The notes under the pieces: generated by a model
Database searches by the model: none
What the model was told of the DNA's origin: nothing
The model's input: only the letters and a program-made list of their open reading frames with translations
Shown here: positions 50,704 through 62,952 of the stretch, one piece after another
How the letters are laid out: each line of letters begins with the position of its first letter
How positions within the stretch are numbered: the stretch's first letter is position 1
Translations under genes and position numbers: made by a program
Source: Eutreptiella sp. 'Long Island Sound 2002'
Taxonomy: Eukaryota; Euglenozoa; Euglenophyceae; Eutreptiales; Eutreptiaceae
Reading direction: 5' to 3'
Assembly: GCA_964036045.1 (NCBI GenBank)
Contig: OZ038385.1
Location: 21,046,720 to 21,110,719 of the forward strand
DNA: 64,000 bases

Positions 50704-53700
50704 CAATCATGCATTTCGCAGGTGAGCTGCATGCAAAAGACAGGCTTTTACCATCTGATAAGAAGCCACACCTGTGAAGCATGTTAACACAGGGCCATAG
50801 ATAAAACAAACTTCTCAGCGCAAAATGCAAAGCAACAAACAGTGATGTGCATGCCCATGAAATTGTTGGAACGATTACACCGGCGGTACAGGGATCAAAG
50901 TGCAGAGCCCAGTGCCATGCCAACTCCCCAGTGTGACATGATTCCCTTATTCCCCTCTCCCCCTACAATATTAATCAGCAGAAACCACTTTTTTTCTTAA
51001 ATCTGGTACACCCGAGGAAATGAGTGCACAATTCCTTAGCTCCTCAGTTGTACTGAATACACAAAAAAAGACGGACCAGCATGGAAGCCCATTTCTCCAC
51101 CCGACCTCTTTACAGGGTTGCGCGCACAGCACCCAATAGTAAATTAGCTTTCCCGTGACCATCCTCAAACCCACCCACCACTGGGGGGGGGGGGGGGGCT
51201 ACGTCCACAGCGCAAAAACAGCAGATTTAGACAGCAATCTGGCATTTTTAATTGAAAATCTAGTTTGTTGAAACGCATTATCTGAGTTTTTGGGCAGAGT
51301 AAGAATCTGAGCAGTCCTGTGTTTGGGAACACAATAATTACTGCGGTCACCTTGGCCGTCAGGGAAAACAGGTCAAAAATGGCCCACTTTTCGGACATTG
51401 TGCACAGCACGGTGCGCCCCCTCATGCCAGGTGCAGAGGTGACTTGAATAGCACTGACCACATCTGCCAGCAACCATCACAAGCCCCTAAACAGCACCAC
51501 CCTGAGGCAAAGTGGTGCCAAAAGAACACAGTGTGCATGCAGATCCACCACCTCCCCCAGGTGCCCATGCAACAGCCACACGAGCCCCATTGAAAACAAG
51601 GTGTGATCGCTGCAACAGAGGGAGGGGGGTTGTGACGCGTATGTGGGGGGGGAGGGGGGGATTGCAGGTGCAGTGGCACTTGTGGTGGTTTCTCCTGTGG
51701 TGAGCTTACTTAGAAGCAAGGGGCCATGAGGACCCAGGAGGTGTGCCAAGTTGGTGCTTCTAGGTGTATGCACAAGGTTGGATTTTCAGCAGGAAATTGT
51801 CTACGTCGTTTTGTCAAAAGATGGTGGGGAAACACATTTTTGGTAAAAGAGAGTGGACCTCTTGTCCCTTTGCTCACAAGCACTGCTGCAGCCCCTCCAG
51901 GTAAGTGCAGGGGTTGGAACCAGCCAGATTTAATGGCCCATTTCAGGGTGTAGGGTGCTTTTAGCAACAGGCAAACAAGCATGCGCAAGACAGGAAAAAC
52001 ATCAGGTGGTTCAGATTCTGAGGGTGCTGAAACATACCGCGCACTGCACCGCGCGCGTCAGAGGATGCAACGCTTCAGTGCAATGTACACCTTTTCGGAA
52101 GGTAGGCAGGGACGCGGAGAAAATACATTGAAACAAGAAACTTTTGTGCATGCATGATCACCACTTCCCCCCAGATAATACCCCCAAAGTGTGTTTTACC
52201 CATGCACACCAATAGCATCACCCAACCATTGCATACAGTGCACAGTGGCCACGTTTCAGCAACTTTTAGTGTGAGCATGTATTGTGCGCGCCCGGCTGAC
52301 GCCGCACCGGGCGGTCAGCACCCTCTCTAGAGTTTGAGAACCCTAGTGGTGATGACTCATGATGAATACAAACGCTAGCAAGCCCCTTGTGCACAACCAA
52401 CACCCTTAACTGCCCCATTGGCACCAGGCACACATTGGCCACTACAAATCACAAAAAATGCACGCTCTCTGTTGTGCTTTGCATGCAGGCCTGTTTTAAC
52501 ATTGTGACATTTTGACAATCGCATATGCGCAAAGCGGAATCCAACGTGTGCCACGATTGAAACAAAAATCTGCTCAACAACTGTTTTCAAAAATGCGATT
52601 GCGTATCCCTTGAGCATGAGCAGGGCCACTTACTTGGATTACTGTGGATTTGCTAGTTGGTACTGCACTTGCTGTCCTAGGACAGTGTCTTCCAACAACG
52701 CCCCCCTTGTCCAACCTGAGGAGTCGTAACTCATTGTCCCCCCAGGTAGAAGCTTGTGGGGCCATGCACATTTCACTGAACCACTGAGTTCAACCAGAAT
52801 GGTGAAATGGATAACTCCGCATTACTGAGCCACTCTGCTCCAATACCCAATGTTGCGTTGAGTTTGTGCGCTGGGGGATTTTGAGGCAGGGGGGGGGGGG
52901 GTCAGGTCGGTCTAGCGGTTGGCCTTCTGATTCTGATCCAAATCGTTGGCCTGAAGCGTGGCGACCTTTCTTCTCAGCGGAATGTGGTGGCTGCATTGAG
53001 GGCTTGTGGGGCTTCGCGGGGCGAAAAAATGCGGCAGCCACACCGCAGGCCTCCGAAGCCCCTCAATGGGTCCTCCTTACAGAAAGGCTTTTGTTGGGCA
53101 ATCATGACACTCAGGGCCCCCAAGGCTGCACTAACAAAAGCAAATGGACAATGAGAGCTGGAGCTCCCATCCAAAAGCATAAGGCTAAATGGGTCACCTC
53201 ATATGCTTACCTACAGTTTCTCTTCCGCAGATGTGAGCTGGCATACACATATCTGGTTGTTCATGTGCCAGGAACAACATGTTCAGGAACAACATCTGAT
53301 GCTTTTACCCAGAATTGATAAGATTGCAGTTGACATCTGTGGCCAAGCATAGGCAAATGACAGGGGTTGCAAGGATAGAAGATTGTCTTCATGGTGTCCC
53401 ATGTTTTGGTAGTTTGTGCTCTGGCCTTTAGCGTCCAAGTCCCCCTCGTCCATGATGTCAACCCCCCCTCCCATTTGCAATAATGCTGGAATTCCTGCAG
53501 TGAAATGTAATGAGCATCCCATGATTTATGACGCAAGGTCTGACCAGGCTGGGGAGTGGAAAGTAAACATGCACCACTCCAGAGTGTTGGATGCGGTGCC
53601 TCGGGCTTTGATTCTGGCTTTACCTCTCAGTCAGATGACATCCTTTTCCATGTCCAACGCTGCCGAATACCATGGAACCACAGTTCACATGAAACCGCAT

Positions 53701-55895
53701 GGAGACACAAAAACAGGTTTTGCGGTATGGTGGCCATGGCTCTGGCACTATCATTATGCGTCCATGTATGCTTCATGCTTCATTCATAGATGCATACAAC
53801 AACTCCGCACTGTGGTTGACCTCCCGTTTGCATGACCACTGAGGACCAAAGGTCCCAGGCCTCATGCTGGTGACCAGAGAAAATAGGCAACCAGGCACCT
53901 CCCGTTCAAGCAATTCCTGGAGGCTCAGGCACCTGCCTCAATGTACTTGCAGGCATCGGCGCTCACCGCCACAGAACTCAGCAACTCATCAAACCGTGAT
54001 TTTGGAGTCTGGAAAAAAAAGGGGGGGAATGGGGGAAATGGGTAAAAATGGGGCGAAATAGGGGGAAATGGGGGGAAATGGAGAAAAACAGAGACAAATG
54101 GGGAAATGGGGGAAAATGGGGGGGGGGAGGATTGGAGAAATATCGGGCATACAGGGGTTGTGAGTTGTAGAGGGTTGTGGCAGGATGTGGTTGAGGAAAA
54201 TGGGAGAAAAATGGGACAAAAAAAAAATCTTTCACATTCCCATTTTTCCGGAGGTCGAAGATATTCCCTACAGTTCCCTTTGCAAAAATCAGCTCAGCGC
54301 ACTCACCAATGGAAAAATGGGAATTTTGGCCACTCACGGACACCCACCGCGTGCAGATGCTGGCACTTGACGGGCAAAAGGCATGCAAGGAAAAAACGCA
54401 AACTAAGAGATCTGTGATGTCCTGTGCCTTTGGCGGCGGTGGACAGTTCGGGCAGTAAATTTGAGGCCGTCGATGCACCTGTGGTCGCCCAACGCAACAC
54501 GTACCTCCTGTGGCTGGCCGGAAGTCAGCGCAAAGAGGACGAACCGTATGGGCCTGCACAAGGTTTTGATGCCTGGAAAGGTGCAGGCACGCGCACAGCA
54601 TTTCGAATGCAGTTCCAGCATGAGGCAGGGTCAATGAAAGAGGTTAAAAATGCGGTGGACGGGCCCATTACAGCCCGGAACAAAAGCATCAATATAAGTG
54701 CAGTTATCAGTCAGAGTGTGTGGAATCGCGACTGACAGCGACTGACGTAACAATTGGACATGGGCGAGCTGAAGACCGCCGGCCCCAGACCGCCACACGC
54801 CAATGCTCGGCACACGCAGAGTGCAGACACGGAGCGCCCGCCTTGCACGTGAGCCTCCTTGCATGAGACCACACACCATATGTGCAAACCTCAGACTGAT
54901 ACAGAGGGAGTGACTGTCAGTCCCCCTGCAATCTGCTTTCCGCGTTCTGAGAGACAACGATTGTGGGGGCAGAGCCCACGCTGTTTGGAGTGACCTCTAA
55001 TCTGACTACTTCAGGCTGGTCTGAAGGGCTATGGTGCGCACTGCGCTTGCGCACCGCACATTTCCGGCAAGCTCAGTGTAAATGCATGCAAAATCTGTGC
55101 AGGATACGCCAAGGTGTTGCTCCCGCTCCCCTCTCTCTCTGTGCGTTCAAGGCCTGTTGCCCACCCAGCTTGTTGGATTCTGGCAGCACTCCTCAGCTCC
55201 TTTTCTATTCGCAGCAGTTTTGTGCGATGTCTTGTCAGAGTCTTGCTCCCGCGCTCTTGTCAGTCCGGCAAGACAGCACAGCCTGAAGACTGCTTCAAAT
55301 AGATATGGAGTGTGGGCTGGTGGGCGGGGAAACAGTTCCTGGGGCTTCCAGAAGCTATCGAAACCCAAGCTGGGCAGGCAACAGGCCTTAAAGACGTATT
55401 TAATCATAAAACACGCAATCCCACCTCAAATCCCGAGACGCATGCACCCAGTAGTCACCAGCGCAGCTCCGTGGAGGTTAAGCAAAAGGACAGAGCACAC
55501 GTACAGACAGGCACGAAGGCGTACATTGGTGCAAGCCGAAAATGACCCTACGATACCAATGCACACGTTGCCACTTCGCTGCCGCAACACACTGCAAACA
55601 CCACATCTTCTGCGAGCACGCACATTGCCTGCACACATCGTGCGCACCTCGCAGCCAGAGGCCTTCTCTTGTCGTCTTGGAGGGTGCTGCAGCCGCTTGC
55701 GTGTGATCCACTGGCCGCATGCAGCGTGCAGCACATCCTCTGACGCTTCCTCGGTTGATCTGCCTACCCACTTTTCTGTGGTCTGCCTGTGCTGCATGTG
55801 GAGACCGAAGCTTGGCAATCCCTCGTAAAGGACACTGCACAAGACGCGGCCCATCGCTTTACACTCTCTTACCCAAGACCTTGACCTCCAGTCGC
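50704..55895. other. Long stretch without a supported gene
   Basis: 51119-51420 is the second copy of a dispersed repeat (first copy 37797-38095). G runs occur at 51184-51199, 51645-51660 and 52888-52900. 54012-54130 is a purine tract of GGGGAAAT-like words. Long frames at 53978-54634 and 55082-55899 overlap on opposite strands and show no domain. Confidence 0.5.
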
Positions 55896-56245
55896 TCATT
55901 CCAGCACAATCTCGGTGGCGGTGGAAACACCACCTCCCCCACAGATGGAGGCCAGCCCCCGCTTCTTGCCCTGTCGCTGCATCTCATGCAATAGTGTCAC
56001 CATGATACGAGACCCAGTGCTGCCCACCGGATGCCCAAGGCCAATGCCACTGCCATTCACGTTAGTGATGGCGCGGTTCAGGCCCAAATCCTTCTCACAG
56101 GCAAGGTACTGGGCTGCAAAGGCCTCGTGCAGCTCTACGAGGTCATAATCGTCGATTTTGGTGCCCTGCATGGCCATCAGGTTATTGACCGAGGCCACAG
56201 GACTGCACCCCATTGTCTCGGGTGCACAGCCACCCATGGCAACAC
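55896..56245 (-). CDS. Thiolase terminal exon
   Basis: 350 bp, acceptor CCCTCAG, ends at TGA (55896-55898). Encodes VAMGGCAPETMGCSPV, HEAFAAQYLAC, NVNGSGIGLGHPVG and the CGGGG loop near the C-terminus. Confidence 0.92.
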
Positions 56246-59200
56246 CTGAGGGAGGAGGGTGCAATCATGCCTGCATGGGATGGGCCGGCACAGGAGGGAC
56301 GCCAAAAGACTGAAGCAGCTGTGAGCAGAGGGATAACTGTTTCAGTCTCATCCACTGTCTGTCGGCAAACAATGTGGACAATTCTATTGCCTTCGGCAGT
56401 GCACCTCGAAGAGAGGCTGACAGTCAGCCAATCAGTCCCTTAGCCAGGCCAGCAGTCAGTCAGACAGAAACACACAGTTTGGGTTTTTTGTCAGTGGCAG
56501 ACGCGGCCCCAAGCAGTGGGGAAACCTTTCGCCTCAGGGTAAGCAGTGGCCGAATGGTAATGCAGCCAGCGGCAGACTTTTTGGTCGGCGGTTCGAACCC
56601 TGGTGGGGCGAATGCGGCGCCCCGGACGCCGCCGGCAGTTGGCCAACCAGGATTTGAACCGCCGACCGAAAACAGTGCGTCGGCTGCGTTACCATTCGAC
56701 CGGCGTTTGGTGTGAAAGCGATATGTCTTCCCACTGCTTGGAGCCTTCTGAGCGAAAACTTTTGACCCCCCCCCCCTCAAAAAAGTGATATCCAGTTTTA
56801 GGGGATAGAGGCCTCAGAATCAAAAAAAAAACCATCGGGGGATGGTCTTATTGGGCCAAATAATGATTTTACAAGGGGTTGGACATCCAATATCATGCCT
56901 TGGGGTACGTGAATGACCCCCAAAAAGGGGGGGTATACGACGCCCACGCCTGCGCTTGATCTAACAACCTCTCTTCGAGGTGATTTTCTCCTGAAAACCC
57001 AAACCAGTGCATACACCCGGAACTCCCAACCAGCACACTTATTGACCTGTGTTACATTTTAGTGCAGAGGATACCCTGGGGAAGGCGGGTAGCACGGGGG
57101 TGTAGAACCAACCCCAGCTGGGAAAAGGAAAAGGAAAACGAAGATAAGCAACTGCTCTCGGCCGCACGCACGCCTTCCTGGGTCCAGAGCTCCTGGTGGG
57201 CATCTGCGAAAGAGTCAACCTGCCAGAGGCTCCATCCACTCAAGCTCTGTGTGTCTGTCAAACAAAATTCTATGGCCTAAAATTGCCTGGTAGAAAAGTA
57301 CAAAGAAGGCCTAAAACATGCTGTACATGTGCTATTTGATCATTATGGCTGGTCACAATATCAAAAAAAAAGGTTGGAGAAGTTTTGGTTTTTTTTTGAG
57401 CTTCTTGGGCATGAGCAGGTTGCGCATCAGTCCCTTGGGGAGCCCCAGCCCAAAACAGCCCAAAACGGCCCTTTTACGGGCCAATGGGCACTGCTAGGGC
57501 CTAGTTGGTGCTACATGGTTTCACACAAGTTCATACATACTCCCATTGTCAACAAATTATGACCCAAGCCTGCCCCAAAGGTCCCTGGGGGTTGCCAAGG
57601 GTCGCCGGAAAACAGCGACTTTTTCAGCCAAACCCATGCCGCCTGAAAGTCCTCACCAGTGGGGCCCCACCAGGGGCGACCTTGGGTGCCTGGAGATAGA
57701 ACCCGGGACCCCTGTGATTGGTTAGGGGGTCCATGCAGAAGAAAAAAGATCACTGGACCCTGGGTCTGGATGGACACATAGTGGCCGCAATAGGCACACC
57801 CAAAAGGCGGCACCCAGGGGGGGGGCGTTGGTATTGAGGGATAAAATGGTTTTAGAAGGGGTTAAACATCTAGTTTCGTACCTTGGGGTATGCAACACAG
57901 ACCCCCCCCCGAAATGGCGGTACACGGCGTTCGCGGCTGCACTTGATCTAAAAACCACTCTCCATGGTGAATTGGTTGTTGCTCGTTGCCAAGAATCTTG
58001 CTCTGCCTTCAGAACCCCCCCACCCACTCTTGGACCATCGCATCAGATGGGCTTGATTGCCCCCCACCACCAGGGAACACCGCCCCCTGGGGAAAATGCT
58101 ATCTGGGTGGGACAGCCCCGCCTGCATTTTGTCCAGAATTGACCTGCTGGGGTCTTGTATATGCCTCTGGTGGGCTGGTCCAGTGGTGCATCGAAGGTCA
58201 AGCGCTGCATGTACACAGGCCTTGCCATTTGCGGGATGCTGAATTGCAAAGTCGAATCCCCCATATACCCCCCAAGAATGTGCCCCTGCATGTATTTCTC
58301 AAAACGATTTCCCGCTTGGTGTGGCAGTGGCACATGTTTTCGTGTAAATGCCCTGTGTTTTTTCCACGTGCGATTCAGATATCAGATGTCTGAGGACCAG
58401 AGGAAGTGGGGAGCCCACCTGTGTGAGCACTGTGTCTGTGCAGGGACGGACCAACTTGCTACACTGCCAGCGCTTCAAAAGGGGGGGTGTCGAATGGCCA
58501 CTATGCTCCAGCCACGCCTGCCTTCACCAGGCCTTCATCACCATCTCTATTGGCAATTATGCTCCACACTGTCCCACAGTTCATGACTGCCCTTGTGCAC
58601 ACTACATTGCCAGGGGGGGGGGGGGGGGCTGCCATAAAGTCTGCCAGGGCAGCAAACGGTCAGTAAGCTGAGCTGGATGTCCCCACCGTAGACATTTCCA
58701 GCCACCAGCAAATTCCACAGCATCATATCCGGGTGTGTGCTCTTGCGCCCACCATGCATATGTACAGACATCAAGGTCCTTTTGATATTGTTGTCTCAAC
58801 GGGGCCCAATTCTACAGGGTCCTTGGCATGCAAGGCTGCCGGGGGGGGGGGGGGGCAGGGGCTAATTCAGGTGAGCTACACGAAGGTGTAGGTGGAATAT
58901 TTGGCAGACTGACCTGCCGTGCTGTATGCAGACAATGCTCCACAACGCATTAAGGCATGTAACTTCAAAAACGAGCGGGGATGAAAGATGATGCAAATTG
59001 GTGTGAGCAACGAAACACACACAACCTACAGCATTATGAGCGGTTGCAATCCAGTAGCTCTTGGGAGGTGGTTGTGTTAAACAAGCAAGCCGCACAAGCT
59101 GCACAGGCTGCTAGGAGCGGGGGGGGGGGGGGGGTGGTATGCAAAATTGTGGCAAACTGCGTGCCACGTGCCACGTGCCACTCCCCGATATACCTGTGAT

Positions 59201-62200
59201 CTGGGCCAGGGGCTTGACGCCAAGCTCGTTGGCTTTCTCTCTGGACATCAACAACATGGCAGACGCTCCATCATTCATCCCAGATGCGTTCCCTGCGGTA
59301 ACACTGCCCCCCTTTGGAATGAATGCAGGGGGCAGGCCAGACAGCCCATCAATCGTGAGGTCCGGGCGGAAATGCTCATCGCGATCAACAACGACTTGCT
59401 TCTTCTTCTTCTTGTAGCTGATGGACACAATCTCGTTTGCAAAGCGGCCCTCCTTAGTTGCCGCCTCAGCACTGTGATAGGATGAAGGCCAATGCTGCAG
59501 ACTTGCACACATGCATGGAAATGTACGCCAGGGCTCCCCTTGGTGCAGGGAAAACAAAACAGCCGGCCTCCAGTACCCCCGGACCTCAACAGTAGCTGCT
59601 GTGGGAAGTGGCGTCGGCTCACTATCAATTGCCGTAGGTTAAGGCTACGCCGTCGGTTGACCACATCGCTGCCATCAAAGACCTCAGGCTGTCTTTAGTG
59701 GAAAGAAAGAAAAGGAAAATATCGTTGCCAAAAGACAGCCCTGATATACATATGACTGCACACTGGTAGACGCAAGAAAAGGCGCAAGCATGGCACGGGC
59801 CCGGCTTTAAGGGCCCCCCAGCAGTCAGAGCGGTAGGGAGTGCCCCGGGCTGCCCTCGACTAACTTATGATGGCAGACGTCAGGTCTATACCGAGCACAC
59901 CCCAAACAGCATTGAGGACTTCACGGCTTAGCTTAGGGTTTGGTATGAGGGCTCACCCGCCTAGCCTTTCCCATGGTCACGGCACCCTAGCCATTGCGTT
60001 TTGGTAATAGCGCCTTCGGTACATAGACACACACCAGGACCGTCCTGAAGAGAAAAAAACGCAAACGCAACGAATGGTGACGGTGTGACACAGAAGCTTT
60101 GCCACCACAAAAAGGTGTCACAGTAATAGGAAATGTGACTTGTTGCTTTACTGTTGCTATGTGGGGGCTACACAGGCCACAAAAAAATGTCTCTTTAATA
60201 TCAAATTTAATGTGTTGCTTCCTTGTTGCAATGTTGTAGGGCTTCACATGCCCCTGTAAGTGTCACTTAATTTAACATGCTAAATTTAACATTTAACATG
60301 CTGCCTCCGTGTTGTTTTGTTGGGGCTACACAATGCGTTCCATGACTGACTGTTGCAAAGTGTGATGCAGGCCAGTGCCCGGCCAGTGCCCGTACCACGT
60401 TTCCGTTTCAAATGCTTGTCCCTCTTTTCCGCACTACATCTGCGCATGCATCCTCACAGAATTTTGCGGCACCATTTGGAGCTGGAATGTGCCATACAAT
60501 CAAAGGGTTTCAATGCGCCGTAGGCACACACTTCACCCAGTGGCTGGGCCTGTGAAAAAACACGACGCCTTGAAGACCACGGAGAGTAGCATGCATGGGC
60601 ATGCTCACTATGTGTGCTGTCGGCGGCATCCATAATAATTGATTTGTAGGGGTGGGCTGTGTTGCGGGTTAAGGGATGTCTGAGACCCATGCCGTTTTGT
60701 CGGCCAATCCTCAGCCTGAGCTTCACGTGTACCGGGGGGGGGGGGGGGGATTCTGTACAGGGTTTTTTCCGCAGGGGAAAATTCCGCACGGGGAATATTC
60801 CGCACCTGTCCCAAAAAATCAAGGGGAAAATTCCGCACCTCCCAAATCTTGAGTGCATTGCAAGCAAAGGGGAACCAGCGATTGCGAAATTTCGGCAGAC
60901 AATGAGTGGCGGCGAAGGTGCGGAATTTTCCCCTCATTTTTCGAGGGGAGGTGCGGAATTTTCCCCATGCGGAATTGTGCCTGTGTAAGCCACTATCGGA
61001 CCCGTTGGGGCTTTTTTCTTGGCATGATCATTTTAAATAAGGGGGCTAATGTGTGCTGGTGTCTCATCAGCAGCAAGGCGCAAGCTTGTGGGTATGCTCT
61101 GCAAATTCTCTGGCACTAAGTTGAAATACGGAATTTTCCCTGCGGAATCCCCCCCCCCAGTATGTGCTCACCTGGCTCACTTGGCTCCAACCCGGTGTCT
61201 GGGTCCCCAAGCAGGGTAGTGGTATACGGCACTCTGTAAAATGGGCCTGCCTAACGTCCATCATCCCTGTCCAAACGAAAAAAGCGTGATTCTTACGGAC
61301 AGTCCTGACACACAAACACACACATGCACACACACCCATGCACAAACATGCACACACGAAACTCAGACATGCACATGCACCCACAAATGCCCAGAAGCAT
61401 TCACACTAACATCTCAATCCCCCCCATAGCACTGCAGGCCCATGCGGTGGGTTGCTAAATATGTCACTGTGACGCCATGCTTCTTGCTTCGTACTTTGTG
61501 CCCTTCAAAGAGCACTGAAAAGCGGAGGCAAAAAGGGGCAACAGGAGCCAAGTGCAGCAGACAAAGTCTCACAGGCCCCTGAGAGGAGATTTCAGCCGAG
61601 GTGTGGCGGGAATGCCATCCGAATGCACTGAGATGATACCCGGCGCTGCTGGCCATGGCACAGGGGGAAGCAGGCAGATCGGGTCTGAACATGCCGGTTT
61701 CTGGGGCTGCGCCCCCTGTGCTTCAGATGCATGCCCCGATGTGTGGAGCCTTGGAAGGAGTAGAGGTCACACCTGTTGTGGCTGCGGACTGCCAACTCAT
61801 CCTGTTCCTCACGTGTGATACCATACTTGCGGGCGACGAATTCCGCAGTCAAACCCATGATGTATGGCTTGCCACGGAATTTCTCCTCTGGGCCGTCCAA
61901 CGGGTAGGGGACAAAGTGAGAGCCCACATGCAACCCACGAATAAGTGCATCAATGCACTCACCATCTTGAAGCCTGAGAGGTACGAGAGCCGGCACCACA
62001 TCTGCACATGTATGCCCGCATGTGACATGGGTTGAAGAGGATTGTTGAAAATTGTCCATTCATACCCCCACCCCATGTCACTCTACAATCCACTGCCACA
62101 ATTACGTTTCCCCACCATCTGCGGGCAAACAATGTTGATAATTCCCTCCTAAGAAAAACTCAAACTCGTGCGTACACCCAAAAACATCGACCTGCGCACT

Positions 62201-62952
62201 AACTTGGCCTGGATAGCAAACTTCCCCACCCACCGCTTTGCGCTTGGGACCAGGGTCCACTGACCCTTCGCCCAAATAGGACAGGCGGAAGGCAGAGGGG
62301 GCACACCCTACTCGCAACACCACGGGCAAAACGTTTGGAACTGCAGTGCACCACTAATGCGTTACACTTCGTGACCTGGAGCCTGTTACCCGTCTCTCAG
62401 CAAGCATTTCAAAGCTCCACAACGAAGTCCAGCCATCGCCCCCCTCAAGAGTGTTCCTCAACAGCCCATCGTGAAGGGAAAGCGGTTGCCCCTCTCCCTC
62501 CCAGGGGGACACTGGTGGATTTTGCGTGTACAATTTTGGGTCCATGGGGCTTCTGATGGCCATTGCCATGCTGCACTGGCATAGAGTTTTGCTCAATTTG
62601 CACGCCCGAATTGGAGAGAAGCATCCATCATCGTACACCTTCTGTGCTTCTGAGTGCTCACTGAGATTAGAGGCAGTGCTACGCAGCAGCAGCCATTACC
62701 TGGTGCCCCATCGAGCACTTGGCAGTAAATACGGCTGATTGCTCATGTTCTCCACACCACCAACCAATGCCACATCCATCAGGCCTGATGCAATGGAAAC
62801 AGCTCCATCCTGAATGCAAGACATTCCGGAAGTGCAAACCCGATTGACGGTGATGGCAGGGACTGTATTAGGGATGCCAGCCATGAGGGCACCCACACGC
62901 GCAACGTTGAGGGCGCTGACGTCTGGGAAGCAGCAACCGAATCTCACGTCAC
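55896..62952 (-). CDS. Thiolase (acetyl-CoA C-acyltransferase), 5'-partial, exons at 62952-62700, 61973-61773, 59471-59194, 56245-55896
   Basis: Four exons join in phase to about 360 residues, close to the usual 390-400 of a thiolase, so only the N-terminal 35-60 residues are missing. The enzyme condenses or cleaves acyl-CoA and acetyl-CoA through a cysteine nucleophile. All four catalytic loops are visible: NRVCTSGMS (nucleophile), ELHEAFAAQ (His where many thiolases have Asn, as in the beta-subunit of trifunctional protein), GIGLGHPVG and SICGGGG. Also present are AGIPNTVPAITVNR, YIMGLTAEFVARKYGITREEQD and GSVTAGNASGMNDGAS. All introns are GT-AG. The stop is TGA. TGTAA, the green-algal poly(A) signal, lies about 35 bases downstream. 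Compartment cannot be judged without the N-terminus. Confidence 0.93.
56246..59193 (-). other. Last thiolase intron (2.9 kb), repeat-rich
   Basis: No exon fits phase inside it. It holds the tRNA-like palindrome (56509-56741), a diverged repeat pair (about 56860-56990 and 57853-57975, sharing AAGGGGTT.AACATC, CCTTGGGGTA and GCACTTGATCTAA-type words), and G/C runs near 58613-58628, 58841-58855 and 59119-59134. Confidence 0.6.
56509..56741. repeat. 233-bp palindrome with tRNA-like A and B boxes in both arms
   Basis: CCAAGCAGTGGG at the left pairs with CCCACTGCTTGG at the right. The centre is GCGGCG-CCCCGGA-CGCCGC. Each arm reads GGCCGAATGGTAATGCAGCC-like (A box) then GGTTCGAACCC or GGTTCAAATCC (B box). 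Arms are imperfect, with several compensating and non-compensating differences. The T-stem does not pair as in a true tRNA. Confidence 0.75.
59194..59471 (-). CDS. Thiolase exon, Lys-rich strand to ITG
   Basis: 278 bp, acceptor CTATCACAG, donor GTATATC. Encodes AEAATKEGRFANEIV, a five-Lys run, and GSVTAGNASGMNDGAS, ending PLAQIT. A 16-base C run lies about 60 bases downstream in the intron. Confidence 0.9.
59529..59743. mobile_element. Probable MITE, relative of the hAT-like elements
   Basis: Left end CAGGGCTCCCCTTGG, right end inverted CAGGGCTGTCTTTTGG. The 8-bp flanks match at 5 of 8. Interior words GCCGGCCTCC and GTCGGTTGACC recur in the 38445 element. Confidence 0.4.
60774..60966. repeat. 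Nested inverted repeat of GGGGAAAATTCCGCAC
   Basis: Direct-sense copies at 60774 and 60823; inverted copies AGGTGCGGAATTTTCCCC at 60916 and 60949. Arms can pair inner with inner and outer with outer. A further partial copy is at about 61130. Confidence 0.7.
61773..61973 (-). CDS. Thiolase exon, middle loop domain
   Basis: 201 bp, acceptor CCTCTCAG, donor GTGTGACC. Encodes LQDGECIDALIRGL to LAVRSHN, including MGLTAEFVARKYG. Choosing this acceptor, not the AAG six bases further in, is required to avoid an immediate stop. Confidence 0.9.
61974..62699 (-). other. Thiolase intron (0.7 kb)
   Basis: No exon. A frame at 62354-62638 looks slightly coding but the flanking exons already join without it. 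Confidence 0.6.
62700..62952 (-). CDS. Thiolase exon with the nucleophilic cysteine (first visible)
   Basis: 253 bp, acceptor TTTGCAG, donor GTAATGG, begins in codon phase 1. Runs from DVRFG to LLPSARWGT and contains VCTSG. The preceding exon is not found between 62953 and 64000. Confidence 0.9.

Larger units (their letters stand above)
59472..61772 (-). other. Thiolase intron (2.3 kb) with a MITE-like element and an inverted repeat
   Basis: Contains the CAGGG-ended element at 59529-59743 and the AATTCCGCAC inverted repeat at 60774-60966, a G run at 60734-60749, and a short CA-type repeat at 61310-61350. No exon seen. Confidence 0.55.

Noticed and set aside
53978-54634. 218-codon minus-strand frame
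   Set aside because: Driven by a GGGGAAAT purine tract and composition. No domain, and overlapped by other frames.
55082-55899. Overlapping 248- and 157-codon frames on opposite strands
   Set aside because: No recognisable protein texture or splice logic; they lie in the 3' flank of the thiolase gene.
62354-62638. Extra thiolase exon containing a DGLL motif
   Set aside because: The exons on either side join in phase and without a gap in the thiolase alignment, so this piece is not needed.
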